Shown piece by piece: positions 36,082-45,399 of a stretch of 64,000 bases of DNA. The stretch covers positions 124,001 to 188,000 of the forward strand of contig JACJYQ010000008.1 of the NCBI GenBank assembly GCA_020636025.1, in the 5' to 3' direction. The stretch is from Lewinellaceae bacterium. GTDB lineage: Bacteria; Bacteroidota; Bacteroidia; Chitinophagales; Saprospiraceae. The position numbers were made by a program, and so were the translations under genes. How positions within the stretch are numbered: position 1 is the first letter of the stretch; each line of letters starts with the position of its first letter. The notes beneath the pieces are model-generated. The model worked only from the letters and a program-made list of their open reading frames with translations. It had not been told where the DNA came from and did no database searches.

Positions 36082-36813
36082 TCATTCCATGGCCTTAAGT
36101 AGCTCCAAAGCCTGCTCCTTTCGCGCGGTACCCTTTAATTCTTCCAAGAGTTGTTTAGCGCGGGCATTATCCCCTTTCTGGATGAGTGTCAGAGCGCAAC
36201 GCCATTTCGCGATGTCTTGCCAATATCCTGCTGGAATGCGATCAAAATACGCGATGGCTTTTTCCCACTGAGCATTTTGCATAAATGATTCTCCCGCATA
36301 AAAAAGCATTTCATCCGTAAGAGGCTGTATCGAATCCAGGCGGACAAGTTGTTGAGAGGCCGAAGCGTAATCACCATTTTTATAAGAAACTATGGCTTGT
36401 TGGACATCTTCCGGTACGCTGTCATTTCCTCCCATAAGTGTTACCGGAGGTGGGTAGGGAGTGTTTATCAATTCCAGCGCCATTTGTCTGGCATCTTTTT
36501 CTGGTGGTTGTTGAATCGACTTCCATACTGCTGTAATGATGACAAATGCTGCACAGGCTGCGGCCAGCCACCAAAGTCTTTTATGTGAAATTGTGCGTTT
36601 TGGTTTTTCAGGACTTAGCCGATTCACGCTTATCTCCTTCCCTAGTTGTTTTTTCAACCGGTGGTTGTCGAGGGCTTTTAATGCAAGATACAATTCCAGT
36701 TCTGAAGCCAGTTCTGTATTGTTCTTCAGTTGATTTTCGAAGGCTATTAAATCCTGACCGCTCAGTTCTCCAGCCACATAATCCCGAATTAGTTTTTCGT
36801 AACCATCATCCAT
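36082..36813 (-). CDS. Anti-sigma-like single-pass protein with TPRs (module 1)
   Basis: 243 residues. N-terminal ~60 residues (YEKLIRDYVAGELSGQDLIAFENQL...ELASELELYLAL) form the helical segment common to Bacteroidota anti-sigma-like proteins. One TM at about 82-100 (LWWLAAACAAFVIITAVW). The outer part has TPR-like helices (AIVSYKNGDYASASQQL, EKAIAYFDRIPAGYWQDIAKWRCALTL). Downstream of, and 160 bases from, the sigma gene. Proposed role: hold the sigma factor at the inner membrane. Same architecture as the protein at 55265. Confidence 0.72.
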   Translation of the reverse strand: MDDGYEKLIRDYVAGELSGQDLIAFENQLKNNTELASELELYLALKALDNHRLKKQLGKEISVNRLSPEKPKRTISHKRLWWLAAACAAFVIITAVWKSIQQPPEKDARQMALELINTPYPPPVTLMGGNDSVPEDVQQAIVSYKNGDYASASQQLVRLDSIQPLTDEMLFYAGESFMQNAQWEKAIAYFDRIPAGYWQDIAKWRCALTLIQKGDNARAKQLLEELKGTARKEQALELLKAME

Positions 36814-36972
36814 GGGTCAAACTTTATTAAATTTTCGCACTACTACTAATATTCACTGTGATTAAAGAAATCTGTACCCGGATACTCAACGGTGATTTTG
36901 AGATCGGGTTTTGGGAAAAAACTAGTGTTTTTTATATAATGCAAATTACTGAAAATGCAGGTTTACCAATAA

Positions 36973-37578
36973 CTACATATTCAGGTTCCAGCCTTTATCA
37001 ATCGCCATTATTTTGATATGATTTCTGAACTGACTCATGCAGTCCTGCTTTTTAGCAGTTACACCTTTGGCATTTTTCAATCCATATTTTTCAACCAATT
37101 TACCCACTTTAATACCATTTATAATGTTGTCTTTCAACAAATTGCGACAGGCTTCGCTGAGTTTTTCCATGGCATTACTTACTAAAACCAGGTTGCGTTT
37201 ACGCTGAGTTTCCAATTGTTCTTCTGTTTCTACTTTCTCCAGTAAATCAAATTCAGATTCAATCCCAGTATCTGAGATTTGGTTCAAATAATTTTCCTGC
37301 TGCTTGAGTAAGCTCGTCTCCCCTCGCTGCTCCATCTTCCAAAAATTAATGGCCGTTTTTAAGAGGTAAGCGCGAATGTTTCCATATTCCAGATCACCAC
37401 TCATCGCTTTATCGCGAATGCGCAACACGGCATCGCAATAAATATCAGGCGCACGATCCTTTGGACAGCTTTCACGATAAATGAGCCAGCCGGTCGTGTA
37501 TCCAAAATGAGCTTTAAAGAATCCTGACAGAGCATGTTCGTCACCAGAGGCAAAGGATTCGAATTCCTGTTTCGTCAA
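36973..37578 (-). CDS. ECF-like sigma-70 family factor (module 1)
   Basis: 201 residues. A region-2-like N-part (ALSGFFKAHFGYTTGWLIYRES, DIYCDAVLRIRDKAMSGDLEYGNIRAYLLKTAINFW) and a helix-turn-helix-like C-part (LSEACRNLLKDNIINGIKVGKLVEKYGLKNAKGVTAKKQDCMSQF) that fits region 4. Divergent from normal ECFs, like the second sigma at 56058. Divergently transcribed from the DUF11-like gene across 337 bases of otherwise featureless DNA that should hold both promoters. Confidence 0.78.
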   Translation of the reverse strand: MTKQEFESFASGDEHALSGFFKAHFGYTTGWLIYRESCPKDRAPDIYCDAVLRIRDKAMSGDLEYGNIRAYLLKTAINFWKMEQRGETSLLKQQENYLNQISDTGIESEFDLLEKVETEEQLETQRKRNLVLVSNAMEKLSEACRNLLKDNIINGIKVGKLVEKYGLKNAKGVTAKKQDCMSQFRNHIKIMAIDKGWNLNM

Positions 37579-37915
37579 TATGGTTGTCCGTTTTTTTTAA
37601 TAGGTTAAAGGTAAAACACATATTCAAAATACATATCGAAGCCTCGCATTTTTCCAATGGTGCATTATGTAAGAAAGCAGTTGTTATTACAGGCTTTGAC
37701 AGCAAAACCGTTCAAGTGGCAAGTGGATTGTTATTTTGTTAGCTTGCCATGGTTGTGCTCAGTAAGCTTTTTATTACACAGTTTTCCAATAATTAATATT
37801 GTTAATTCTACAAAAAACTAAATATTTGCCCTGTATCACCTCAAGTTTGATAAAACATCTTCCGGATGTTGGCACAGAATCAAAAAACCATTTTTCCAAA
37901 TCAATCCATAAGCCT

Positions 37916-39334
37916 ATGAAAAACACCATCATTATTTCGCTTTTTCTTGTTTGTTGTTCTTTTGGCGTGTTGCGCGCCCAGCCTTATGCCCTAAGTGTCA
38001 CCCCATTAAACGGTTCTACCACTCAGTTTAGCTGTAGGGTTTTGCAAACCGGCAGTTCCACTTGGAGCAATGGGGATTTGATTACCTGGATTTTCCCCGA
38101 CGGGCAAATGCAGCAAAAGGAAATTATTAAGAATGGAAATACAGCTTTAAATTATGAGGTAACATGGGCGCCCTATAACACCAATGTCAATGTTAATACC
38201 GTACAAGCTTACATTGCTAAAAAAGGCGATACTGGTGATCCAGCAAAAGCAGTAGTACCTGGGAACCCTACACCAGTATTCAGTGGCGGTTCAAGCACAA
38301 CTCCGATTAACATAAACTTCCCAGTAGGTCGAAGCTGGAAAGCAAGCTATACCTGGGAGTTTGCTCGTGGTAAACATAATTTTCTGGTTTTATCCTACAA
38401 AAAGGAGTTTTGTGATTTTCCAACTGCTCAATTTGATATCGTGTTACCCCCTGGCGTTGAAATGGTGGACACCCTGAGTTTCAAATCTGAATATATGTCA
38501 GTTGATGAAGATACCATTATTTTGGGAGTAACACCTGAATTGAACCCGTGTAACTTTTATCTTAAATTAAAATTAGATACCACCGTTGCCATAGACAGTA
38601 TTTTGAATGTGTTCATTAGATCTACTCTTTGCGATAGAGATGATGCGGGCAAGCCAAAAGTCAATCCACCATTCGACACGATCCCATTTCAAGTAAAAGG
38701 AGAACCCCACGACCCCAACTATAAAGAGGTGGATGTAAAAAAAATTGCCAAGGGTAAGAATAGTCCTGTAAAGTTGGTGTACACCATACAGTTTCACAAC
38801 GATGGTGAAGCACCTGTATCCAATGTTACTGTTATTGACACTTTGCCGCAAGAGCTTGATCCATCATCTTTCAATTTAATTAATCTACCCAAGATGAATG
38901 GATTGATGTTTAATGGCTTTAAATCAGATTCTATTAATCCATATATTAAAAAGATATTTTTTAAACGGGCTCCTAACTTTGCCGGTCTTCCAGGATTGAA
39001 CCAGGCCAACCCAAAGTATAGTTTTGACCAAACCATTTATCGCTTTTCCTTTGAAGTCAATACAATTCCAGGGATCCAAAAACCTATAGATAATAACGCA
39101 GCCGTATATTTCCATCTGGACGATACCACCCAGTTGCCAGTAGTAATAACCGGGATAGCCCGTGTGGATCTTGAAGAAAACACTGATAGTACAAGCACAA
39201 ACCAATGCTGCCAGGATTGTATTTGTTTGTGTAAATGCTTGTGCTGGGTTTGGGGCTTGCTCGTCATTTTACTGCTTGTTGCCTTATACTGGATGTACAG
39301 GAGGAGAAGGCCAAGACACAAGCCTGAAAGCTAA
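37916..39334 (+). CDS. Surface protein with DUF11-like domain and Cys-rich C-terminal anchor
   Basis: 472 residues from ATG 37916. Signal peptide (MKNTIIISLFLVCCSFGVLRAQ). A DUF11-type repeat domain lies at about 270-400 (KLVYTIQFHNDGEAPVSNVT then VIDTLPQEL). The end is unusual: CCQDCICLCKCLC immediately before a TM helix and a basic tail (YRRRRPRHKPES), like a C-terminal membrane anchor with a dense Cys cluster. First gene of the plus-strand arm of module 1; the CHAT gene starts 40 bases later. Confidence 0.8.
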   Translation: MKNTIIISLFLVCCSFGVLRAQPYALSVTPLNGSTTQFSCRVLQTGSSTWSNGDLITWIFPDGQMQQKEIIKNGNTALNYEVTWAPYNTNVNVNTVQAYIAKKGDTGDPAKAVVPGNPTPVFSGGSSTTPININFPVGRSWKASYTWEFARGKHNFLVLSYKKEFCDFPTAQFDIVLPPGVEMVDTLSFKSEYMSVDEDTIILGVTPELNPCNFYLKLKLDTTVAIDSILNVFIRSTLCDRDDAGKPKVNPPFDTIPFQVKGEPHDPNYKEVDVKKIAKGKNSPVKLVYTIQFHNDGEAPVSNVTVIDTLPQELDPSSFNLINLPKMNGLMFNGFKSDSINPYIKKIFFKRAPNFAGLPGLNQANPKYSFDQTIYRFSFEVNTIPGIQKPIDNNAAVYFHLDDTTQLPVVITGIARVDLEENTDSTSTNQCCQDCICLCKCLCWVWGLLVILLLVALYWMYRRRRPRHKPES

Positions 39335-39374
39335 CACAGCACCTCTTAGCCAGAACCATGAAAACATCGGCAAT

Positions 39375-42107
39375 ATGATTAAACAGATTGGTGGGAATTT
39401 ATTTCTCAGGGCAATGGTTGTTTCAACCCTTGCCCTTTTGGTATTTATGGCCATTGCGCAGGGATCTGGCAAGCCACAGGCAAACATTGATCCTGAACCC
39501 TTGATCAAAAAACTCAACACCTTACTGTCCAACGACGAATATGAGGCTGCCATACCATTGGCTGATTCTGTTGCAAGGATCTTTGAGGCAAATGGTATGC
39601 GAGATGCTTGGTATAAGGCACTGACAAAAAAAGCAATAGCTCAAAAATATGCCAGCAAAGCTGAGAATGGAATAGTAGAATTGCAATCGATTATCGAGAG
39701 GCAAACAATTGATGACTGCATTACTGCAAATCTTAACGGGCTTTTGGGGTACGCCTGTTTAAATGCCGGACAATACGAAATGGGCGCCGAATATTACGAG
39801 CAGTGCCTTGCAGGTTTGGTTAGAAATCATTGCGAAAGCGGAATCGGGTTAGCCTACATGAACCTTGGTTTTTCCTTAAAAGGGAAAGGAGATTATCGCG
39901 AAGCTCGCCAATATTACCTCGCTGCCATTCCCCTGTTGACCAAACAGGGAGATACTACTAACCTGGAAAAAGCTTATATTAACCTAAGCGACATCAGTCG
40001 CTATATTTTCGATTTTAAAGCTGCACGTGAGTTTGCTCAGCAGGCCTTTCAGTTTAGTCAAGACATGGCCATGCTTACGGAGCATCTGGGTTTATCAGAC
40101 ATTGATGAAGGCCTGTACAGTTCTGCTCTCACCCATTTTTCAAACTCTTTAAAATACGGATCACCGCCTGAAGACATTTACAGGTTTATGGGGAGCTGTG
40201 CTGAAAAACTGGGGGATACGGTTAAGGCCAACTACTATTTCAACGAAGCACTGAAAATAGCCCCTGACACCCGCGATTCAGCCATCGTGCGGTATTACAT
40301 AGGTAATGCCTTGCTCAATCGGAAACAACCAGAAGCGGCTTTACAGGTTTTCCAACAATCGCTTCACGGATTTTTCCCAATACTGGCCGACAATAATCCT
40401 TCAGACAATTTGGAGGTCGGGCTTGCGAAGGATTTTTGGTCGATCGCCTTGTTGTGTTGTAAGGCTAAGGCATTTCGGGATATATATTTAAAAAGCAATA
40501 ACCCAAGCGACTTGAAGCAAGGTGACATCGCCATAAAAACGGCGGTTGTAGCGATCGACTCTCTTCGGTCGGGCATGAAAAATGAAACATCCGGACAGGA
40601 TGCCGTGGATTATGTTTATGCTACTTATGAAACAGCCATTCAGATATCCCGACAGTTGGAAAAAGTGGAACCTGGCGTCGGCCATTTGTCTAACGCTTAT
40701 GCATTCGCAGAGCGGTCCAAGGCCAATACGCTAAAAACCAATTTAGCAGAAAAAGACCTGAGGCAATCAGCAAACATACCGGATAGCTTATTATGGCAGG
40801 AAAATAAAGCAAAAGCTTTTGTTGCGCGTTGGGAGGGCAAGAACCAGGACAGCCTTTTATCTGCCATTCGCCACCTGGAAAAGATCCGTAATGCCATTGA
40901 AAAACACAGCCCTTTATTGGCATTGGCACGGGCGCAATATCAGGTTACGCCACTGACATCTCTTCAGCAAAATCTTGATTCCGACGAATTGCTGCTTCAA
41001 TATTTTTGGGGTGATCAATCGGTTATTGTTTTTTCTCTGCGTAAAAACGGGGTCAATATTCACGATATACCCATCACAGAAGCGCTGGAAACTTCCATTC
41101 GCCAGTTTGAAGCATCTCTAACCGACTACCAGGGAAAGTTAAGTGATTATGAAACGGCTGCCAATGAAGTTTACCATCAATTTTGCGAACCGGCATTGGC
41201 CAATGTCGAGGGGGTGAAACGCTTACTGATCATACCGGATGGGCCACTCAGCACGCTGCCTTTTGAAGCTTTTCAAGCAGAAAAAGGACGTTATTTGATC
41301 AAGGACTATTCCATAAGCTACCACTGGTCGGGCGCCTTGTGGCTACAGGCCCGCAAAAGAGGTATGGAAAAAGGATTGGCGAACGGATATGCAGGTTTTG
41401 CCCCAAAATACAAGGCGAATTCGAAACCCATGGCCATGCTGGGTAATGGATTAAGCGATTTGCCGGAGGCCAGAAAAGCAGTAGAAGAAGTCGCCAAAAC
41501 CTGGTCAGGGAAAGTATTTCAAGGGTCTGAGGTCAGCAAAGCGCTGTTTCTCAAAAAAGCCGGAAAGTTTGACATTCTGCACCTGGCCATGCACGGCTTG
41601 CTCAATAAAGATGTCCGAACGCAAACCGGTTTGGCATTCCCGGTTTCCGGCGACAGCATTGAAATATTAAACACTCTTGAAATCAGTCAAATGGAATTGC
41701 CGGCTCAACTGGCCGTGCTTTCCGCCTGTAACACAGGCAATGGGGCTGTTTTCCGCGGTGAGGGTGTGATGAGTTTATCCCGCGCTTTTGCCCTGGCCGG
41801 CTGTCCGGCATTGACTGCTAACCTCTGGGAAGTACCCAGCGTTGAAACCAATAAAATTACCACTGCTTTTCTACAATCGTTGAAGAAAGAAATACCAAAA
41901 GATCAGGCTTTGCGTGCGGCCAAACTGGCATTTATAGAAAGTGCAGACCCGGCGAGGCAACACCCGTTTTTCTGGGCTGGCCAGGTGCTGATCGGGTATG
42001 AAGGTCCTGTGCGTCAGCCTGTTCCCTGGTGTTTGTATTCAATAGCTGCATTCGCTTTGGCTGGAGTAATCTTTTTCGCCTGGCGGTATTGGCGCTCTCT
42101 GAGGTGA
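39375..42107 (+). CDS. TPR-CHAT protein (caspase-like), module 1
   Basis: 910 residues from ATG 39375; the frame is open upstream but overlaps the previous gene. Residues 1-35 form a signal peptide or signal anchor (LALLVFMAIAQG). About 40-420 are TPRs (ALTHFSNSLKYGSPPEDIYRFMG, VKANYYFNEALKIAPDTRD). CHAT domain about 560-885 with the clan-CD dyad H740 (LAMHG) and C785 (LSACNTG). A C-terminal TM (SIAAFALAGVIFFAW) ends in a short basic tail. Predicted topology: TPR and CHAT in the periplasm. CHAT enzymes are caspase-related proteases; substrate unknown. Confidence 0.88.
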   Translation: MIKQIGGNLFLRAMVVSTLALLVFMAIAQGSGKPQANIDPEPLIKKLNTLLSNDEYEAAIPLADSVARIFEANGMRDAWYKALTKKAIAQKYASKAENGIVELQSIIERQTIDDCITANLNGLLGYACLNAGQYEMGAEYYEQCLAGLVRNHCESGIGLAYMNLGFSLKGKGDYREARQYYLAAIPLLTKQGDTTNLEKAYINLSDISRYIFDFKAAREFAQQAFQFSQDMAMLTEHLGLSDIDEGLYSSALTHFSNSLKYGSPPEDIYRFMGSCAEKLGDTVKANYYFNEALKIAPDTRDSAIVRYYIGNALLNRKQPEAALQVFQQSLHGFFPILADNNPSDNLEVGLAKDFWSIALLCCKAKAFRDIYLKSNNPSDLKQGDIAIKTAVVAIDSLRSGMKNETSGQDAVDYVYATYETAIQISRQLEKVEPGVGHLSNAYAFAERSKANTLKTNLAEKDLRQSANIPDSLLWQENKAKAFVARWEGKNQDSLLSAIRHLEKIRNAIEKHSPLLALARAQYQVTPLTSLQQNLDSDELLLQYFWGDQSVIVFSLRKNGVNIHDIPITEALETSIRQFEASLTDYQGKLSDYETAANEVYHQFCEPALANVEGVKRLLIIPDGPLSTLPFEAFQAEKGRYLIKDYSISYHWSGALWLQARKRGMEKGLANGYAGFAPKYKANSKPMAMLGNGLSDLPEARKAVEEVAKTWSGKVFQGSEVSKALFLKKAGKFDILHLAMHGLLNKDVRTQTGLAFPVSGDSIEILNTLEISQMELPAQLAVLSACNTGNGAVFRGEGVMSLSRAFALAGCPALTANLWEVPSVETNKITTAFLQSLKKEIPKDQALRAAKLAFIESADPARQHPFFWAGQVLIGYEGPVRQPVPWCLYSIAAFALAGVIFFAWRYWRSLR

Positions 42108-42193
42108 TCATTTTTATTGTCTATCACCCTATTGTGGTGCAGCATAATTTTATATGTAAGGTGGATTATAGGAAACCGAACACTTTTTATTTT

Positions 42194-42272
42194 ACCACAG
42201 ATAACACAGATTTTCACAGATTGCCTTCGGCAATACTTTAATTAATCTGTGAAAATCTGTGTTATCTGTGGT
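42194..42272. repeat. 29-bp perfect-stem palindrome of CACAGATT words
   Basis: Arms 42194-42222 and 42244-42272 are perfect reverse complements; the 21-base loop has its own mini-hairpin (TTGCCTTCGGCAA). Lies 87 bases after the CHAT stop and probably ends that transcript. Words are shared with 4905-4948. The rest of the 426-base gap up to 42534 shows no gene. Confidence 0.9.
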
Positions 42273-42533
42273 GAATATGGCTAACTAGGGAGTGTTTGAA
42301 TTTTCCCTCCCGTACAAAAACCGGACAGTCAATTTTTCTATTCAATTATTTCAGTTTTTTTGAAGCTCGCTTAAACCGTTGATAATGTGCTCATTATTCA
42401 ACTTAAAATGGCATGTCATTTCGTTTTGAAAGAAAAATAAGCGCAATAGAACTAGTTTTAAGAACTCGCATTTTAGGGTTGGTGCATTCTATAATAGAAT
42501 CAAGTTTCTCCATAAAATTTAAATACCCTAAAA

Positions 42534-44378
42534 ATGAAAAAAGAAAAAAATTCATCCCAAGAACTCTCAAAAAATCTGGAGCTGGATAAGTTGCTAAACA
42601 TGGAAATTGAATTTCCAAAAGATTTTGAGAAAAATCAAAAAGCAAAATTTGATAAATTAAAGGATCCTGAGATTTCCTTTTCCAAACATCTGGAATTTGA
42701 GAAGCAACAGTATAGAAACCAGGCATTATTAAATCAAGGGTTAACTGCTAAGTATAAACCCGTTTTAAATCCTGCCATGACGGAGTGTGGGAATGGAGAT
42801 TTTCAAGAGAAAATAGATCTCTCAGAATGGCAGGGTGCCTACGGCGATGTAAGAAATATTCCGGGCAGTTTTACAGACGGATTTATAAGCGGAGCCATTA
42901 ACAACGGTAATTCTCATCAAACCTGGGTTGGGCCTGGTACTGATCCAAATGCCCCTATTCAGACCATAGCTCCTAGTTCTGTTGGTGCCGTAAGAATTGG
43001 AAACAATGTCAATGGATACGGTGCTGAATTGATATCAAAAACATTTATCGCCAGTAAGAGTACCATCAGTTTTTGGTATGCTACGGTTATGCAAAACCCA
43101 ATTGGGCACCCACCAAGCGACCAGCCCTTATTTTGGGTTAGAGTTACAGATGCAGGTGGTGCCATAATTCCCGGAGCCTTTGATTTTGGAAACGGTTCGG
43201 ATAAATTAATCGCCGATAAAAACAATCCATTTTTCAAGTCTATTGGAGATGTTGTGTATAAAGACTGGAGTTGTGCTCAAATCGATCTTTCATCACATAT
43301 TGGCAGACAAGTAACCATTGAATTTATTGCAGGAGATTGTGGTTACGGTGGCCATTGGGGTTATGCATACATTGGTCGCTACTGTGATACTTGCAAAGGT
43401 TCGCCAACAGGAACCATTAATTACGACTGTGATAATAGCCATCAGTGTGGAAATGGAACATTATGCTTTGAATACACATTGCCTCATACTGTAGACGCGC
43501 AGGGCAACACAATTACCGGCACAGTTGATATCAAGCTCGATATCATTCAAAACGGGATATTGATCGCATCACTAAGCAGTCCAACATTATCAAGCGGAAA
43601 TAATTATTGTTTTGCCATAGACCCAAGCACCATTTCAGGGTTAAACCTTGGTCTGGGAGGCTTTGATTTCATGGTGAATGCCAAGTTTATGATTGGTTCA
43701 ACTGTAGTGGCGACGAAAAAAATTGGGAATCCACAATCTGGAGTTGCCAAAGGACTGAATAATGACTATATGGTAACATGTAAAACATGTGATGACTATA
43801 AAAATGAAATAGAGGCTGAACTACTCAGAAAGTGTAAAGGCAAGGCCAACAAACTGGAGCCTTATGTTTGTAAATGCCCCGATAACGACGCTGAATCTGA
43901 TTGTGGATGTTCAGGTAAACCACAGGATGAACAAGTGCCGAAAGACTGCTGCGAGAAAGCTAAACTTCCAAAACTGGAACCTTGTATTAGCCTTTCCTGG
44001 GGAGATAGCGCATGTGACTGTTTGGAAACTACTGACTTCGAAGTCGCGTGCATAACCGTATGCAACAAATATGAAAATGTAAGTTTTGAAGATTTCAGGA
44101 TCAGCAAAATTGTTATCACCGATGGAAATGGAAATCCGGTTCAAAATCTTCCCAATGGTAAACCTTCCATTGAACTAGTTCCATCAGGAGCCATTTGTTT
44201 TGGTGATATTCCACCTTGTGAAAAAGGAAATCCTTCATGTATCAGCCGGGAATTGGTCATCAATACCCTGGGAGCAAGAAGCGGCAAATATCAAATAAGA
44301 CTTCAAGGAATTTGCTATAAAATTCGCTTAAGCCAGCAAACAGAAATCTGTTTCGACATAACATTATGTGGGGATTAA
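42534..44378 (+). CDS. Cys-rich protein of unknown function with jelly-roll-like part
   Basis: 614 residues, no signal peptide. Residues 1-75 are charged and helical. A beta-rich region at about 85-300 starts with ECGNGDFQEKIDLSEWQGAYG, as in adhesin-like domains. The last 200 residues carry many Cys (VCKCPDND, CGCSGK, DCCEKA, WGDSACDC) then an Ig-like strand set (ITVCNKYENVSFEDFRISKI ... SGAICFGDIPPC). Reads like a surface or structural protein, but the export route is not visible. Sits between the CHAT gene and the paralog pair on the same strand. Confidence 0.7.
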   Translation: MKKEKNSSQELSKNLELDKLLNMEIEFPKDFEKNQKAKFDKLKDPEISFSKHLEFEKQQYRNQALLNQGLTAKYKPVLNPAMTECGNGDFQEKIDLSEWQGAYGDVRNIPGSFTDGFISGAINNGNSHQTWVGPGTDPNAPIQTIAPSSVGAVRIGNNVNGYGAELISKTFIASKSTISFWYATVMQNPIGHPPSDQPLFWVRVTDAGGAIIPGAFDFGNGSDKLIADKNNPFFKSIGDVVYKDWSCAQIDLSSHIGRQVTIEFIAGDCGYGGHWGYAYIGRYCDTCKGSPTGTINYDCDNSHQCGNGTLCFEYTLPHTVDAQGNTITGTVDIKLDIIQNGILIASLSSPTLSSGNNYCFAIDPSTISGLNLGLGGFDFMVNAKFMIGSTVVATKKIGNPQSGVAKGLNNDYMVTCKTCDDYKNEIEAELLRKCKGKANKLEPYVCKCPDNDAESDCGCSGKPQDEQVPKDCCEKAKLPKLEPCISLSWGDSACDCLETTDFEVACITVCNKYENVSFEDFRISKIVITDGNGNPVQNLPNGKPSIELVPSGAICFGDIPPCEKGNPSCISRELVINTLGARSGKYQIRLQGICYKIRLSQQTEICFDITLCGD

Positions 44379-44432
44379 CTTGTTGGGAACTCACATTTTG
44401 GCGAAAGTGCATTATGTAAACAGCAATGCCAG

Positions 44433-44480
44433 GAAGAAGTGTCTGACTTTGAAGTTTTCAAATGATTCAGACACTTCTTC
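44433..44480. repeat. 14-bp perfect hairpin between two CHAT-locus genes
   Basis: GAAGAAGTGTCTGA (44433-44446) with TCAGACACTTCTTC (44467-44480), 20-base loop, no T run after it. Could be a transcript-processing or stability element ahead of the 44518 gene. Confidence 0.6.
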
Positions 44481-44517
44481 AACACTTAAAAATTCACCAT
44501 AAAAAATCAACATACTT

Positions 44518-45396
44518 ATGAGCAATTACGCAATTGACACCGCTTCCAGATTCGGGGATATTCCTTTTGTTGAGTTCACAAAAGACCTGGTCACCGGAGT
44601 TTTTGACTCACTCGTTGACGCCCACGTTCTCCAAATGGAGGAATACGCCACCTTTGTAAATTCTCTAACCCAGGATTTATCCACCTATATCAACAATACC
44701 CAGGATGGCGTAACATTTGAGCAGATCTCAGAATTTGTTCAAGGCTATGACTTGCCAACCATTGATAATTCGGCTTTGGTTTCTGTATTGAGCCAGCTAC
44801 AGGCTCCATCAGCAACAACTGCTCCTACGCCAGCCAATCCAGATCCAAGTTCGCCTGCTACACCAAATACCTGGTGGGGCGGCTTGATAAATGGATTGGC
44901 ACCAGCCGTTACGCAATTGATTGATAAAATAAATCCAGATGAACACATTGCCGGCTTAAGCGAATTGGACAAGTATAACAAGGACGTTCTGGCTGGAGCT
45001 GCCACCATTACAGTACCAAACTACAAGCAAATTCACGATGCCATTGCAGCCCTTATTACTTCCAATAAATATGGCTTGCTTCAAACCATGGCCAAGCAAG
45101 GTGTGATGCGATTGGTGGTAACAGAAGGTGAAATTGAAACCAAAATAACCTTCTCTACCTGGAATAACTCGTCAACAGAAAGCACATCTGACAACTCCAA
45201 TAAGGTAAAAATCAGGTATAAGGATAAAAGAGGTGTGTTCGGAAGAATTTTCAACGGCCGGGATAAAACAAAGCAAAGGACCGTTACTGTGAATACTGCC
45301 AAATCATACCAAAGAGATTCCAGCGGTACCAAAGTGGATATTTTTGGGAGAGTACTGATCAAATTTAAAACAGATTATGCGCCTCTAAATGGATAA
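44518..45396 (+). CDS. Unknown protein, paralog of the next gene
   Basis: 292 residues, soluble. N-terminal helical part (FTKDLVTGVFDSLVDAHVLQ, EEYATFVNSL), a Pro/Ala/Thr linker (about 100-120), and a C-terminal part with LITSNKYGLLQTMAKQGVMR then LVVTEGEIETKITF. The next gene shares this plan (LIQETFDAVLSSQNYQLEKY and LLNKSGVSNLVVDSGEISAK), so they are diverged duplicates. The basic C-terminal stretch KDKRGVFGRIF is a further oddity. No known family. Confidence 0.72.
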   Translation: MSNYAIDTASRFGDIPFVEFTKDLVTGVFDSLVDAHVLQMEEYATFVNSLTQDLSTYINNTQDGVTFEQISEFVQGYDLPTIDNSALVSVLSQLQAPSATTAPTPANPDPSSPATPNTWWGGLINGLAPAVTQLIDKINPDEHIAGLSELDKYNKDVLAGAATITVPNYKQIHDAIAALITSNKYGLLQTMAKQGVMRLVVTEGEIETKITFSTWNNSSTESTSDNSNKVKIRYKDKRGVFGRIFNGRDKTKQRTVTVNTAKSYQRDSSGTKVDIFGRVLIKFKTDYAPLNG

Positions 45397-45399
45397 GCC

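Noticed and set aside
37660..44419. Shared 13-mer GTGCATTATGTAA upstream of two module 1 genes (37660-37672 and 44407-44419), a candidate sigma-dependent promoter
   Set aside because: In 64 kb several 13-mers are expected to recur by chance, its distance to the start codons differs (243 and 98 bases), and nothing similar is found before module 2.
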